NCBI GenBank assembly: GCA_030549775.1
Contig: CM060171.1
Location: forward strand, 3,712,001 to 3,776,000
Length of the DNA stretch: 64,000 nt
Reading direction: 5' to 3'
From: Tamarix chinensis
Taxonomy: Eukaryota; Streptophyta; Magnoliopsida; Caryophyllales; Tamaricaceae
Shown here: positions 34,471 to 45,901 of the stretch, in pieces
How positions within the stretch are numbered: the stretch's first letter is position 1
How the letters are laid out: each line of letters opens with the position of its first letter
Program-made: the position numbers and the translations under genes
Notes under the pieces: generated by a model
Databases searched by the model: none
What the model was told of the DNA's origin: nothing
What the model saw: the letters and a program-made list of their open reading frames with translations, nothing else

Positions 34471-36901
34471 CAAGCCAATAATCTAATAATAATCATTTTT
34501 AATTTTTATTTATTTACTTGAGGGGGATATAATAATAACTTGCAGACATAAAAGAACACCGATCTTATTGGCGTATAAGACAACACGGTACCCTCCCATC
34601 ATCCAACCTAGAGACATAACACGACTCTGGTCATACTAGTGCACCAGGTAACACAATACCCTCCACACCTAGGACACCTAATCCATAAGTATTAATAGCC
34701 TCTATAAGGCTCGTTAGTCACCTATAGAGTAGACTAGGGCTTTATTGAGGCACAACGACACACTAGTGAACCAAACAAACCGCAGGCTCCTACCTCATCT
34801 CTAGGGTAGCTACCCGTAGTGAGCTACCATTCCCAAACTTGAGGTCTTCTACTTTAAGTATTAGTATTTTATAAGGTGACCACATAATGTACATATTGCA
34901 CAATTATTCCTATTTCCATAAGTATCAATTTTTTCTTTATTTCCAATTATCTAAGTCAACCCTAAGGTCAACAATCCAAGTCAAGGTCGAAGTCAACACT
35001 AAAGTCAACCTATCAATATTTTAAGGCCATCTATGTTCAGTTATACATGAAAGATGCATTAGGTCAAAATGACTAAAATGCCCTCAAAACCCTAATTTCG
35101 CTATTATTATCTAAAATTTTTACCAAAATTTGTTATCATGAGCAATTTGTCATGAAAAGACTAAAATATACTAATTCATAATATTTTAGCACGTGAGTAA
35201 TCTTATGATTTAGCAACTGACTATATTTTTCATTTTTCATACATTTAGTAAGTTACATATGCAAACCCTAATCATACATTTCTAACGCGTCATATATTCC
35301 TTACAAGACATACATATAGGTCTATAACATAATATGGAATTCAATAGGACATTTAACATCATGGTGCAAGTAGGAAAATATCTTAAATTCTAGAACATGG
35401 GATTAACAATTATTGTGTGCTAACCCTAATCACGTGTAACGTCCCCAAATTTACTACTTAAAAATTTTATTTTTGCGGAAGCGTTAATTACAAAAATAAT
35501 GGGTGTTATCACCCCACTCAATATAAACCTATCATCCTCTGCCATCCTTATACTGAGTGATAAGGCTAAAACATTACTTTACTTAAACAACATTTATAAC
35601 GTAAGAACAAAATAGAGATTACAAATTAATTTTATCCTGATAAATACAAAAAAGATCAAGCAAAAGAGTTACAATATAATAAAAGGAGAAACAACAAGGG
35701 ATATAAGAGTCCACAAAATATCCGGATCAAAAGAAGTTGGAGCGAACACTGGATAGTCCTAAATCTCAACCCTTTGCTGGAAGTGTAACACCCTCATTTT
35801 TACTACTACAAATTTTTGTTTTTGCGAAAGCGTTAATTACAAAATTAATGGATGTTACCACCATACTCAGTATAAGTCTAACATCCTCTACCATTCTTAT
35901 ACTAAGTGCTAAGGTTAAAACATTACTTTACTTAAATAGTATGATTACAAAAGTCAGAATACAGAGAATAATAGATAAGTATGGTGCTATTTAAAAGCAA
36001 CAGCAACAATTTACCAAAACTCAAGAGAGAAATTACAGGATGACATGAAAGTCCAATTACAATCAGAGACCAAATAGCAAAATAGACACTGGATATTTCT
36101 ACACTCTCAAAACCGAATAACAACTTTCAACTGAACTCAAAAGTTGATCTGCAAAGTCCACTACCCATTGAATAGGTAGGGGCCCACAAAAATGAACCAT
36201 TTTGTACTACGGTACAACAACCATTTATACTAAACTAATATGATAAACCAGTATGGAATGCATGTAAGCCATACAACTAAAATGGTATAAGACATATACA
36301 TACACATAGGAGGATTGAGATACAATAATAATTTAGATAGTCAAATTCCATCAAGTACATACTACTCATATTCATTCATTTGAAACCAAATGAACATCCT
36401 AGAGATACTCTCTGAAGTATGATTAGAAGAAAATCCTAACACAATAACCATGAGGCATCACAATAATACATGGTATAATCTTAAGACATGTATAAGATGA
36501 TCAAGATACAATAATCATATAAGATAAATCATAAATACCGAAACTTCATACTACTCATACTAGTTCATCGAGGACATAGTAGAACTTACCAAACCAACAT
36601 ATCAGAGATGCTATTTGAAGTATAATTAGATTAACCACAACACAATAATCATAAGGCATCATGACAATACATGGTATAAACATTAAGACATACATGAGAT
36701 GACCCAAAAATAATAATCATAATAGATAAGCAGTAGTCACCAAACTACATAATGTTCATGCATGTTCATTTAGAAAGTAATAACACTTATTGATTAAGCA
36801 TCCCAAGATGCTCTCTAAAGCAATAATTAAAACCTAACTCTACACCACAATTATAACCTTCATAACATAATTCATGTTTTAGCATCGATCCCAACCAAAT
36901 A

Positions 36902-37142
36902 CATAACATCACAGGTATGTTCACAGGTATAATATAATAAGATCCATAACATCATAGGTATACTTATAGGTATAATATAATAAAACCTATAACATCGCAG
37001 GCATACTTTTAGGTACAATATAATAAAATCCGTACGTCTACTTATAGGTATAGTATAATAACATCCATAACATCATAGATATACTTACAGGTATAGTATA
37101 ATAAGATCCATAACATCACATGTATGCTCATAGATAAAATAC
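36902..37142 (-). repeat. 43-bp tandem repeat in LTR (b), ~5.5 units
   Basis: Each unit has CATAACATCACAGGTAT followed by AGGTATAATATAATAA and ends in RATC. One unit near 37,030 is shortened. It lies next to the 30-bp array. Confidence 0.85.
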
Positions 37143-37149
37143 CAACACA

Positions 37150-37392
37150 GATAGACACGAAGGCAACTACTGAAACCATAGGTAGCCATAAAGGCTATTA
37201 TCAAACCATATGCAGGCACAAAGGCTGCTATCGAAACTATAGGTACGCACAAATGCTACTACCAAACCACAGGTAGACACAAAGGTTGCTACCAAAACCA
37301 AAGGTAGGCACGAAGGCTACTACCAAACTACAGGTAGGTATAAAGGCTGCTACCAAAACTACAGGTAGGCACGAAGGCTACTAACAAAACCA
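37150..37392 (-). repeat. 30-31-bp tandem repeat in LTR (b), 8 units
   Basis: Eight successive units of the form GGTAGGCACAAAGGCTACTA followed by CCAAACTACA, with scattered changes. There are no spacers of differing sequence, so this is a minisatellite. The related LTRs carry one to five looser versions of the same motif. Confidence 0.9.
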
Positions 37393-39033
37393 ATCCAATA
37401 TTCAATAATAATCATTCTAATCAAATCATATTATTTCCATTTTTATTTGCTCGAGGGGGATACAATAATAACCTGGAGACATAAAAGTACATTAGTCATA
37501 CCAACGCACAAGGCATCACGGTACCCTCCAACCATCCAACCTAGAGATATAACAACACTCTAGTTATACTGTTACACAAGGTACATAGTACCCTCCTCAC
37601 CTCGTACACCTAATAGTTAAGTATTGATACCCCCTATAGGACCCATAGTTCACCTATAGAGTAGACTAGGGACTTACTGGGGTACAATCGATACACCAAA
37701 AAACCAAATAAATTGATGACTCATACATCATCTCTAGGGTAGCTACCCCTAGAGAGAAACCATTCCCAAACTCGAGGTCTTTCACTTTATGTATTAGTAT
37801 TTTATAAGGTGATCACAGATATCACATATTACACAATTATTTCCATTTCTATACTTATTCATTTTTCCCTTATTTCCAATTATCCAAGTCAACCCTAAGG
37901 TCAATAGTCCAAACATAAGGTCAAATTGAACACTAAGGTCAATCTATTAAAAGTTTAAGGCGATCTTATATCCAATTATTCACATTTGGACACATTAGGT
38001 CAAAATGACCAATATGCCCCTAATACCATAATTATCAGATTATCATCCATTTAAATACTAAATCCATTTTATTTGTTAAATTTTCATGAAAAGGCTAAAA
38101 TAAAATAATTTAATTATTTATTATGCAAGTTAAATTATCAACTATGTCAAAAGACCATTTTGCCTTTGCACCTGTTTTTGCATACAAAACCCTATCATAC
38201 ACTTTTAAAGTGTACAAAACATATGATCACGTAATTAATACCAGATAATACATATTAGACTTAATTTTTAGGATAAATATCATAATATACTAAAAATGAC
38301 TAAATTGCCCCTAGGGCACACATCCATAATTATTATTCCACAATTATCTCTAAGCATGCTCACCTTATTATTTTATATACACATATTATATCAAATATTT
38401 TCCACTCATTAGAATCATTTTAATCATATTTTTGTACCAGGAATATTTTATATTAGCTAACATGCTCAATTTACCGATTTTTATGATAACAACAAATAAC
38501 ACATAATTATAACGTAACGAATTATGCTTAACATATTTTACGCACGAAAACCCTAATGTGCTATCATACAATATTTATCATTTTAGTAGAGTATAATAGT
38601 TACCATATAACAACATACTTAACACATATTATACATAAAAATACCGATGTGCTAACATGCAATGCTCAACATTTTAGTAAGGTATAACAGTTACCTGAAT
38701 TCCACCTAAAATGAAAAATAATGGTATCCTACTAAATTTATAAGGTCCCACTAATCAAACTTTCATAGCTAAAAATAATACCCCAATTACCCAATTAATT
38801 TCTATAAGGTAAAATAATAATTATAATAATAAAATATTTATTTTTCAAAAATTACCAAAATACCCTTAAATTTAATATGGGTACCAAAAATTTTATAAAA
38901 CAACACATTCCACTCAAGCTGCACATGCAGCGTGAGGAGTGCGCACAGACTAGGAGCTTGCATGTGAGGGATGGCTGGGGTGGAGGTGACCGACGGTGAT
39001 GGTGTTGGTCGGCTGCGGGGTGGTGAGGTGGCA

Positions 39034-39510
39034 ATCGGGTCGGGTGGGTCGGGTTCGGGTCAGGTCATAGCGGGTTGAGTCATTATCGGATCTGGTCATT
39101 TGGGATCATTTGACTTTTGCGGGTCGAGTGCGGGTCAGGTCGGGTCATTTTAGGTCATTTAATTTGTCGGGTCGGTTGCGGGTCATTTTGGGTCAATTTG
39201 TCTGGCCGGGTTGGTTTTGGTTTCGGGTCATTTCGGGTTGGGTTGGGTTTGGGTTAAGAAAATTCGAATTCGGATCATTTCGGGTTAATTTGACCGGTAG
39301 GGTTAGGTTTGTTTCGGGTCATTTCTAGTTCACATGAGTAGGTGACTTTAGCCCGTTCAGGTCATTTCATGTAATACGACGGGTTAGTCCCGCTGTGTTC
39401 GAGTTGTTTCGAGTTAATTTGATGGGTGATGTCATTTCATACAATTTGACGGGTAGAATTCGATTAGTTATGGGTTAATTTAATGGGTCAGGTCGGGTCG
39501 AGTTTTGACG
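39034..39510 (+). repeat. hAT left subterminal GGGTC-rich repeats
   Basis: Many copies of CGGGTCATTTNGGGT, CGGGTCGGGT and GGGTTAATTTGA. In hAT elements such subterminal repeats are the transposase binding sites (established knowledge for Ac/Ds-like elements). Similar repeats occur near the right end (44,278-44,392). Confidence 0.8.
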
Positions 39511-39554
39511 GGTTGACTTATACTCGAGTCCAGACAATTATCATTTCATAAATC

Positions 39555-40985
39555 GTAAATATTAGAGACAGACAATCATAATATTAATATTGCAGATAAA
39601 AGAATTAAAAATATTAAATGTGCTTTATTTTCACAAATAAATAGTAAAGATATTTATAAATTTTAATAATAAAAAATATTGCACTTTGAATCAAATAAAG
39701 ATATTTATCATTGATTATAACTTATTTGATAAATTAAAATATTTAATTACTTAAAAAAAGATAATTTTATAAAATAAAGATGATCAAAATAAGACTATAC
39801 AATGTATAATTATTATTTATTACATTGTAAATATTAAAGATAATCATAAGATTACTAGTAAAGATAAATGAAATAAGAATATTATATGTATTTTATTTTT
39901 ACAAAGGTAAATAATAAAGATATTTATAAGTTTTAACAATATTATATTTGATTGCTTAAAATATTTATAAATTTTACAAGTAAAAATATTAGAGGTTTAT
40001 CATATATTTTATTTAATTGATTACTTAAAATATTTGATTACTTAAAAAAAGATAATTTTATAAAATAAAGGTGAGCATAACAAGAATATACAATGTATAA
40101 TTATCATTTATTACATTATAAATATTAGATACAATCATAAGATTACTAGTAAATATAAATGAACTAAGAATATTATATGTGTTTTATTTTTACAAAGGTA
40201 AATAATAAAGATATTTATAAGTTTTAATAGTATTATATTTGATTGCTTTAAACATTTATAAATTTTACAAGTAAAAATATTAGATGTTTATCATATATTT
40301 TATTTAATTGATTACTTAAAATATTTGATTACTTAAAAAATATAATTTTATAAAATAAAGGTGAGTATAGCAAGAATATACAATGTATAATTATTATTTA
40401 TTACATTGTAAATATTAGATACAATCATAAGATTACTAGTAAAGATAAATGAAATAAGAATATTATATGTGTTTTATTTATATAAAGGTAAATAATAAAG
40501 ATATTTAAAAGTTTTAAAAGTATTATATTTGATTTTTTTAAATATTTAAAAATTTTACAAGTAAAAATATTAGATGTTTATCATATATTATATTTATTTG
40601 ATTCCTTAAAATATTTGATTACTTAAAAAAAGATAATTTTATAAAATAAAGGTGAGCATAACAAGAATACACAATGTATAATGATCATTTATTAAATTGT
40701 ATATATTAGATAAAATCTTAAGATTACTAGTAAAGATAAATGAAATAAGAATATTATATGTGTTTTATTTATACAAAGGTAAATAGTAAATATATTTAAA
40801 AGTTTTAAGAGTATTATATTTGATTGCTTTAAATATTTATAAATTTTACAAGTAAAAATATTAGATGTTTATCATATATTATATTTATTTGATTGCTTAA
40901 AATATTTGATTACTTAAAAAAGGATAATTTTATAAAATAAAGGTGAGCATAACAAGAATATACAACATATAATTATCATTTTTTA
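39555..40985 (+). repeat. ~291-bp tandem array inside the hAT element, about 5 units
   Basis: The landmark ATTACTAGTA recurs at 39,851, 40,142, 40,432 and 40,723, giving periods of 291, 290 and 291 bp. Each unit also holds GTTTTATTTTTACAAAGGTA, AATTTTACAAGTAAAAATAT, GATTACTTAAAAAAAGATAA and TAAAGGTGAGCATAACAAGA. The first unit (39,555-39,850) is more diverged. Very AT-rich and non-coding. It lies between the left subterminal repeats and the transposase exons. Confidence 0.9.
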
Positions 40986-41214
40986 CTTGTATTTATATAC
41001 CTATGATTTAACATCTACCAAAGGGAAATATATACCTATGATTTCACATCTACCAAAGGTATTTTTTTTTATATATGATATTAGTAATTATCATTACTTG
41101 TGGGTTGATAATAAGCATCTTGCATTTTTTTTGTTTATAGTTATTGCTTGTTGGTTTACACATTATTGAAAATTATAGATTGACATAAATTCTTTTTATG
41201 TTTTAAAATTATAG

Positions 41215-43444
41215 CCATTGATCTTGAAGAGGAAGAATATGAATCAGATAATCAAGTTCCAGCTACAGCTTCAAATCTAGCTATAAATGAAGCTCCAATA
41301 AACATATATGATGATGCTGAATTACTGGTTGCAAAAGTTCTCGGCAAACGGAAGAGATACTATAAGGTTTGGGACAACTTTGATCTATTTAAAGATGAAG
41401 AGGGAAGACAAAAAGCTCTATGTGAGTATTGTAAAAAGGCAAAGTATAGGAGTGAAGCTAGATATGGTACTTCTAATGCCTTAAGACACCTATAAGTATG
41501 TGAAGCATACAAAAAAATGACTCCACCAGATACCTTCACATCTAAAACTAGTGAGATTTCATTTGATCCAAAAGTTTATTGTGAGATGTTGGCTGAGGTA
41601 ATTTTGAGGCATGGGTATTCATTTTCGTATGTTGAACATTTGGGAGTTAGGAAACTTCATCAATATCTTAATCACCAAGTCAAACCTGTGTCTAGAAACA
41701 CTATTAAGAAAGTTTGCTTAGAAAAGCATGCTGATTTAAAAATTAAACTCAAACACACTGTTGGGGCTATTTCTAGCAAGATATGTTTTCCTTGTGATAT
41801 ATGGACAGCTTGCACATCTTGTGGGTATCTAACTCTAACAACTCATTATGTGGACGATGATTGGAAGTTGAATTGTAAAGTGTTGAGTTTTTGCATTGTC
41901 CTCCTCCCCACACCGGTCTTGAAATCTACAACTTGTTGTATTTATTACTTAAAGAGTGGAGTATTGAGAAGATTGTATTCACTATGACAGTGGATAATGA
42001 ATCTAATATGGACAACATGATTAGTCACTTGAAACCCACTTTGCTTCAAAATTTGGTATGTGATGGGAAATACTTCCACATCAGATGTTTGGCTCATATC
42101 CTTAATTTGATAGTGAGGGAAGGGTTAAAAAATATTGAAGGATGTGTGCTCAAAATTAGAGAAAATGTGAAGTATATAGATGCTTCAGAAGGAAGGAAAA
42201 TCCGGTTCTATAAATGTGCTGCAAAATTGAATATATCAATTTTTGGGAAGTTGTGGCTAGATGTTGCTACAATATGGAATTCTACATATCTTATGCTTCA
42301 TAGAGCATTAGATTATCACAGTGTTTTGGGATTCTTTGGTACTGTTGAAGCTAGTTACAAGTTTAAAATTTTATCGAATGAGTGGAGTAAAGTGGAAAAG
42401 ATTTGTGAGTTGTTGGAACCTTTCTATGAAGGTACATGTTTATTTTCTGGATCTGAATATCCTACTGCCAACTTGTATTTTCTTAATGCTTGGAGGATTC
42501 AACTGAGATTGGAGAAGGCAATGGGGTGTGATGATAATAATATCAGCAGAATGGGACTACAAATGATGCAAAAATTTAAAAACTATTGGCCGCACTATAG
42601 TACCATTCTTTCTTTTGCTGTAATTTTGGATCCACGTTATAAGTTTGACTTTCTGAAGTTTGCCTTAGTCAAACTACATGGTAATAATAAGGGTACAAAG
42701 TTCGCTAATGATGTATATGTCAAATTTGTTATGCTATACAAACACTATGAATATCATTATCCTAATGCTCCAAATTCATTTGATGAAGGGGCATCTGTTA
42801 ATAGAGAAGTGAACAGAGAAAATGATGAAATGGAGGTAAATAGAGCTATATCTCACTAAATATTTTTTTTATCTTTATTACATGTTTATTTTTGTTATTA
42901 CTAATTTCTGTTTACATCAAGTATAATTATTGTTTTTTCCTTTGTTTAAAATTTAGGATTTTGATGCTTCTACTTTTGTTGGAGGTAGAGGTAAAAGATG
43001 TAAAAGTGAATTTGAGATGTATATCGAAAGTCAGCGGTTGGATCGTAAAATTTCACTTGATGTGCTCTAATTTTGGAAAAATAATTCTAAGACTTCTCAA
43101 ATTATTTCTTTTATGGCTAAAGATATCCTTGCCATTCCTATTACTACCGTTGCATTTGAGTCAACCTTTAGCATGAGTGGTAGAATTTTAAATAAGTGGA
43201 GGAGTTCGTTGTTGTCGAAAAATGTTGATGCTTTGGTAACTACTCGTAATTGGTTATACGGATATGATGGTAATAACATTAGTTGTTATGAATTTGTATT
43301 TTTTTATTTCATAATTTTTTTATCAATGAGTTTTAAAGATAATAATGTAATAATTTTTTTGTATTTACAGAAATAGAAGAAGAAGAAGAAGGAACTTTTG
43401 TGGAGCCATCAAAGTCAACGAGTAATAATAATGAAATGGATTAA
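41215..43444 (+). pseudogene. hAT transposase (BED finger, RNase H-like core, dimerisation domain), broken
   Basis: Exons read 41,215-42,835, 42,957-43,269 and 43,371-43,444, with GT/AG introns at 42,836-42,956 and 43,270-43,370; an acceptor at 41,214 implies an upstream non-coding or lost exon. A BED zinc finger (CEYCKKAKY ... ALRHL ... C) is at 41,420-41,505. The central part has WTACTSCGYLTLTTHYVDDD and RCLAHILNLIVREGL, typical of plant RICESLEEPER-like transposases. The C-terminal hAT dimerisation motif DILAIPITTVAFESTFS is at 43,120-43,170, and the tail is EEEEGTFVEPS up to TAA at 43,442-43,444. Lesions: TAA at 41,493-41,495 in the finger, a frameshift near 41,890-41,900, and TAA at 43,068-43,070. 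Confidence 0.88.
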
Positions 43445-44277
43445 GGAGCTTCAAAAATAGCGGTAAAAGTTTTAGATGCTTTTGCTTGTAAACATGGGTA
43501 ATTGTTATCTTTTGTAGGCAATGAATTTAATTTTTATTCAATCATGTCATTTGTTCCTTATGTTGTAGATTTACCATACTTGGATAATCTTTATGTTTTT
43601 GGCCAACTACTATCTATTGGTGTTCTTTTATTCTTGTTATAGGCGTTGTGTTAAAACTTATAAGTGACATATTCTGATATTGATGCTCTTATTCTATTGC
43701 CTTGTTAGCTTTTCTACCATGTTTTATGTAGTGGACATTTTGTGTGGAAGTTGTTGTTATAGTTTGTAGGTGGTGTGTATGTTTGTGCCTTGATTGTCAT
43801 TTTGATGTTTTTTTCTTTTTATATATTTTTATTATCTATATAGCCTATAGGTTGTAACTTGTAACTTTATAACTTATGCATGAATTATGGATGTTACCAG
43901 AGATTTTTCTGGATCTTTTAATTTTGTTAAGTTATTGTTGGGTATAGTTATTGCTTGTTGGATTTTGTGTGTGATGATTGATAAAGGATGTTATTAGGCT
44001 CTTCTATTAAGAGTTTCTTCAAATAGGTGGATCAGTGGATGTAATGGAAGACTTTTTGAAAACTATTTTATAGGCTTATAATTGGATGTTTGCATTTTTT
44101 ATTTTAGTTTTTTATCTATTAATAATATATCTTATTAGGATATCATTAATAAATAATAATTTCTAGGGTAAAATTAAGAAAAATAAGTACAATTTATAAA
44201 ATACTATATTTTTAAAATCTTTAAATGAATAATAAAATATGTGTAATTTATTATTATTATAATATATTTTGATGTCT
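43445..44277. other. hAT 3' untranslated / internal non-coding
   Basis: AT-rich sequence between the transposase stop and the right subterminal repeats. No open frame with a motif. Confidence 0.5.
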
Positions 44278-44415
44278 GATCGGGTTAATGTCGGGTCAGA
44301 TCGGGTGAATGTTGGGTCGGGTTGCTAAAATTTTCGGGTCTTATCGGGTCGGGTTTCACTCAGGTCGGGTCGGGTTGGGTGGGTCGGGTCAACTTTTGCA
44401 AGCTCTAGTGGTGAT

Positions 44416-45901
44416 GTAGGCGTTGGGCATGACTAGTGGTGGCTGAGGTGGTGCTGTTGGGGTGTGCTGGCTGGAAATGGCAAAGTGTAGGGATGGGTGG
44501 CTTGGGTGCAGATGGGTGGTTGCAGGAAAGGTTGTTGGGTGATGGGGAGTGGTGTAGAGGCTGGTTGGTGCTGCTCGATGGTGGTGGTTTGAATGGCAGA
44601 GATGGAGGCTGGGTTAGTTCTGTCATGCAGGGAAGGGTGGTGATTCTGCCTGGTTGGGGTGCTACGGGTGGTGGGTGTGGTGCTGGAAGTGGCAGTGTGG
44701 AGATGGTTGGTTGCTAGGGTGTGTTGCAGTGGAGGGTTGGAGTGTTGGAGGTGCTCGGTTGGGGGTGCAGGAAAAAGGAGAAGGTGGTAGAGAGGTGGAT
44801 GCATGCGCGGGTAGGGGAGAAGGGAGAAGAGGAAGAAGGTAGTGGTTCGGTGGTGGTGTTGTGTGTTGGTGACGGGGCAAGATGGTGAAGGATGGTGCTG
44901 GTTGGCCAGGAAGTACAGAGGAGGTGGAAGTGGGATTAGTAGAGCTAAATGGAGTAGAGAGGTTAGAGGGAGTTGGGGTGCTGGGAAGAGTTGGCGATGG
45001 GGCTATTGGGAGAGGATGGGGAGATGGTGCGTTGGGGGTTTGGCAAGAAACCAAATGAAGCCGAGAAGGGCAGGGAGAGTTGGGGAATGAAGAAGGCTGG
45101 GTCAGGGTGATGGGGACGATTTGCTGGAGAGGAAGGGGGTTAGGCGACAGGAAACAAAACGGAGTAGAGAAGGGGAGTAGGGGGCTTCTTGGTTGGTGAG
45201 GGAGGCTGGTCGGGGTTGGGAAAACCAAGCAAAAACAGAGAGAGGGAAAGGGGATGGGTCAAACCAAAAGGAGCCGAGAGGAGAGAGGGAGTTAGGTGCA
45301 CTAGAGGAGGGCTGTTTGGTTGGTGAGGGAGTGTCGTGTGCGTGTGTATGTATAAAATGCAGAGGGGGGCTGTGCCAAATAAGCACAGAAAGGAAGTTGT
45401 TTGGTTGAGGGGAGTGGCGTGTGTGTGTGTGTGTTTACATATATAGATGTATGTGGAGATAGGTTGAGTATAGTGAGTTAATGAGGGAGATAGGGAGGGT
45501 AGGATAGGTTTATTTTATATTTTATTTTTAGGTTTAGTTTGGATAGATTAGGATATAGGGTAAAAAAATATATCAGGAAAAATAATTCAATCTCGGAAAG
45601 GTTAAAAAGGAACGAAAGAGTAATAAAAATAATATGGGATAAATTTTAGAAAATTATTTTGGGTTGCAGATCAATGGTTTTTAGTAAAATAATTAGGATA
45701 AGATTTATGGGTGTAAACTAGGATTAAAATTAGTAGTCTAATTTCTATCAAGTTTTAACCTGATTAAATTTATATCTAAACCGTCATAATAATACAAATA
45801 ATAATAACACATTTAATACTAAACCTCCTAAAATAATCATTATAACTAATCTCACATAATTATTAATTTATAATTAAGGTTTCTAAAAATGGGATATTAC
45901 A
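44416..45901 (-). other. G-rich part of LTR (b), no gene
   Basis: The plus strand is dominated by G, T and A (44,416-45,420), so long open frames arise on both strands; the longest minus frame (44,662-45,228) is a Pro/Ser/Thr/His-rich low-complexity text without domains. The matching C-rich segment in the plus-oriented gypsy LTR lies just around its TATA box (53,100-54,120), so this is U3/R-type LTR sequence. Confidence 0.7.

Larger units (their letters stand above)
39028..44407 (+). mobile_element. hAT-superfamily DNA transposon (5.4 kb), inactive
   Basis: Flanked by GTGGTGAG (39,020-39,027) and GTGGTGAT (44,408-44,415), a 7/8 match to the 8-bp duplication made by hAT elements. The right end reads AACTTTTGCAAGCTCTA and the left end GTGGCAATCGGGTCGGG; both sides share dense GGGTCGGGT-type subterminal repeats (39,034-39,510 and 44,278-44,392). 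Between them are a 291-bp tandem array and a broken transposase gene. The terminal inverted repeats are poor, so the exact left end could be off by a few bases. It inserted in the G-rich part of LTR (b). Confidence 0.85.
35784..45901 (-). mobile_element. solo long LTR (b) with perfect GGAAG target duplication
   Basis: On the plus strand it runs from TGTAACACCCTCATTTTTAC to AAAAATGGGATATTACA and is flanked by GGAAG at 35,779-35,783 and at 45,902-45,906, a perfect 5-bp duplication. Joining the flanks restores the reading of LTR (a). It contains two minisatellites (36,902-37,142 and 37,150-37,392), the conserved central block (37,610-37,670) and a hAT transposon (39,028-44,407). Without the hAT it is about 4.7 kb. 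Confidence 0.9.

Noticed and set aside
37150..37392. CRISPR-like array
   Set aside because: The 30-bp units are contiguous, without unique spacers, and lie in a plant LTR.
44405..45408. Overlapping long open frames on both strands, including a 188-codon Pro-rich frame
   Set aside because: G-rich LTR sequence has few stops in any frame. The text is low-complexity, has no domain, and the homologous LTR part in the gypsy element is a promoter region.
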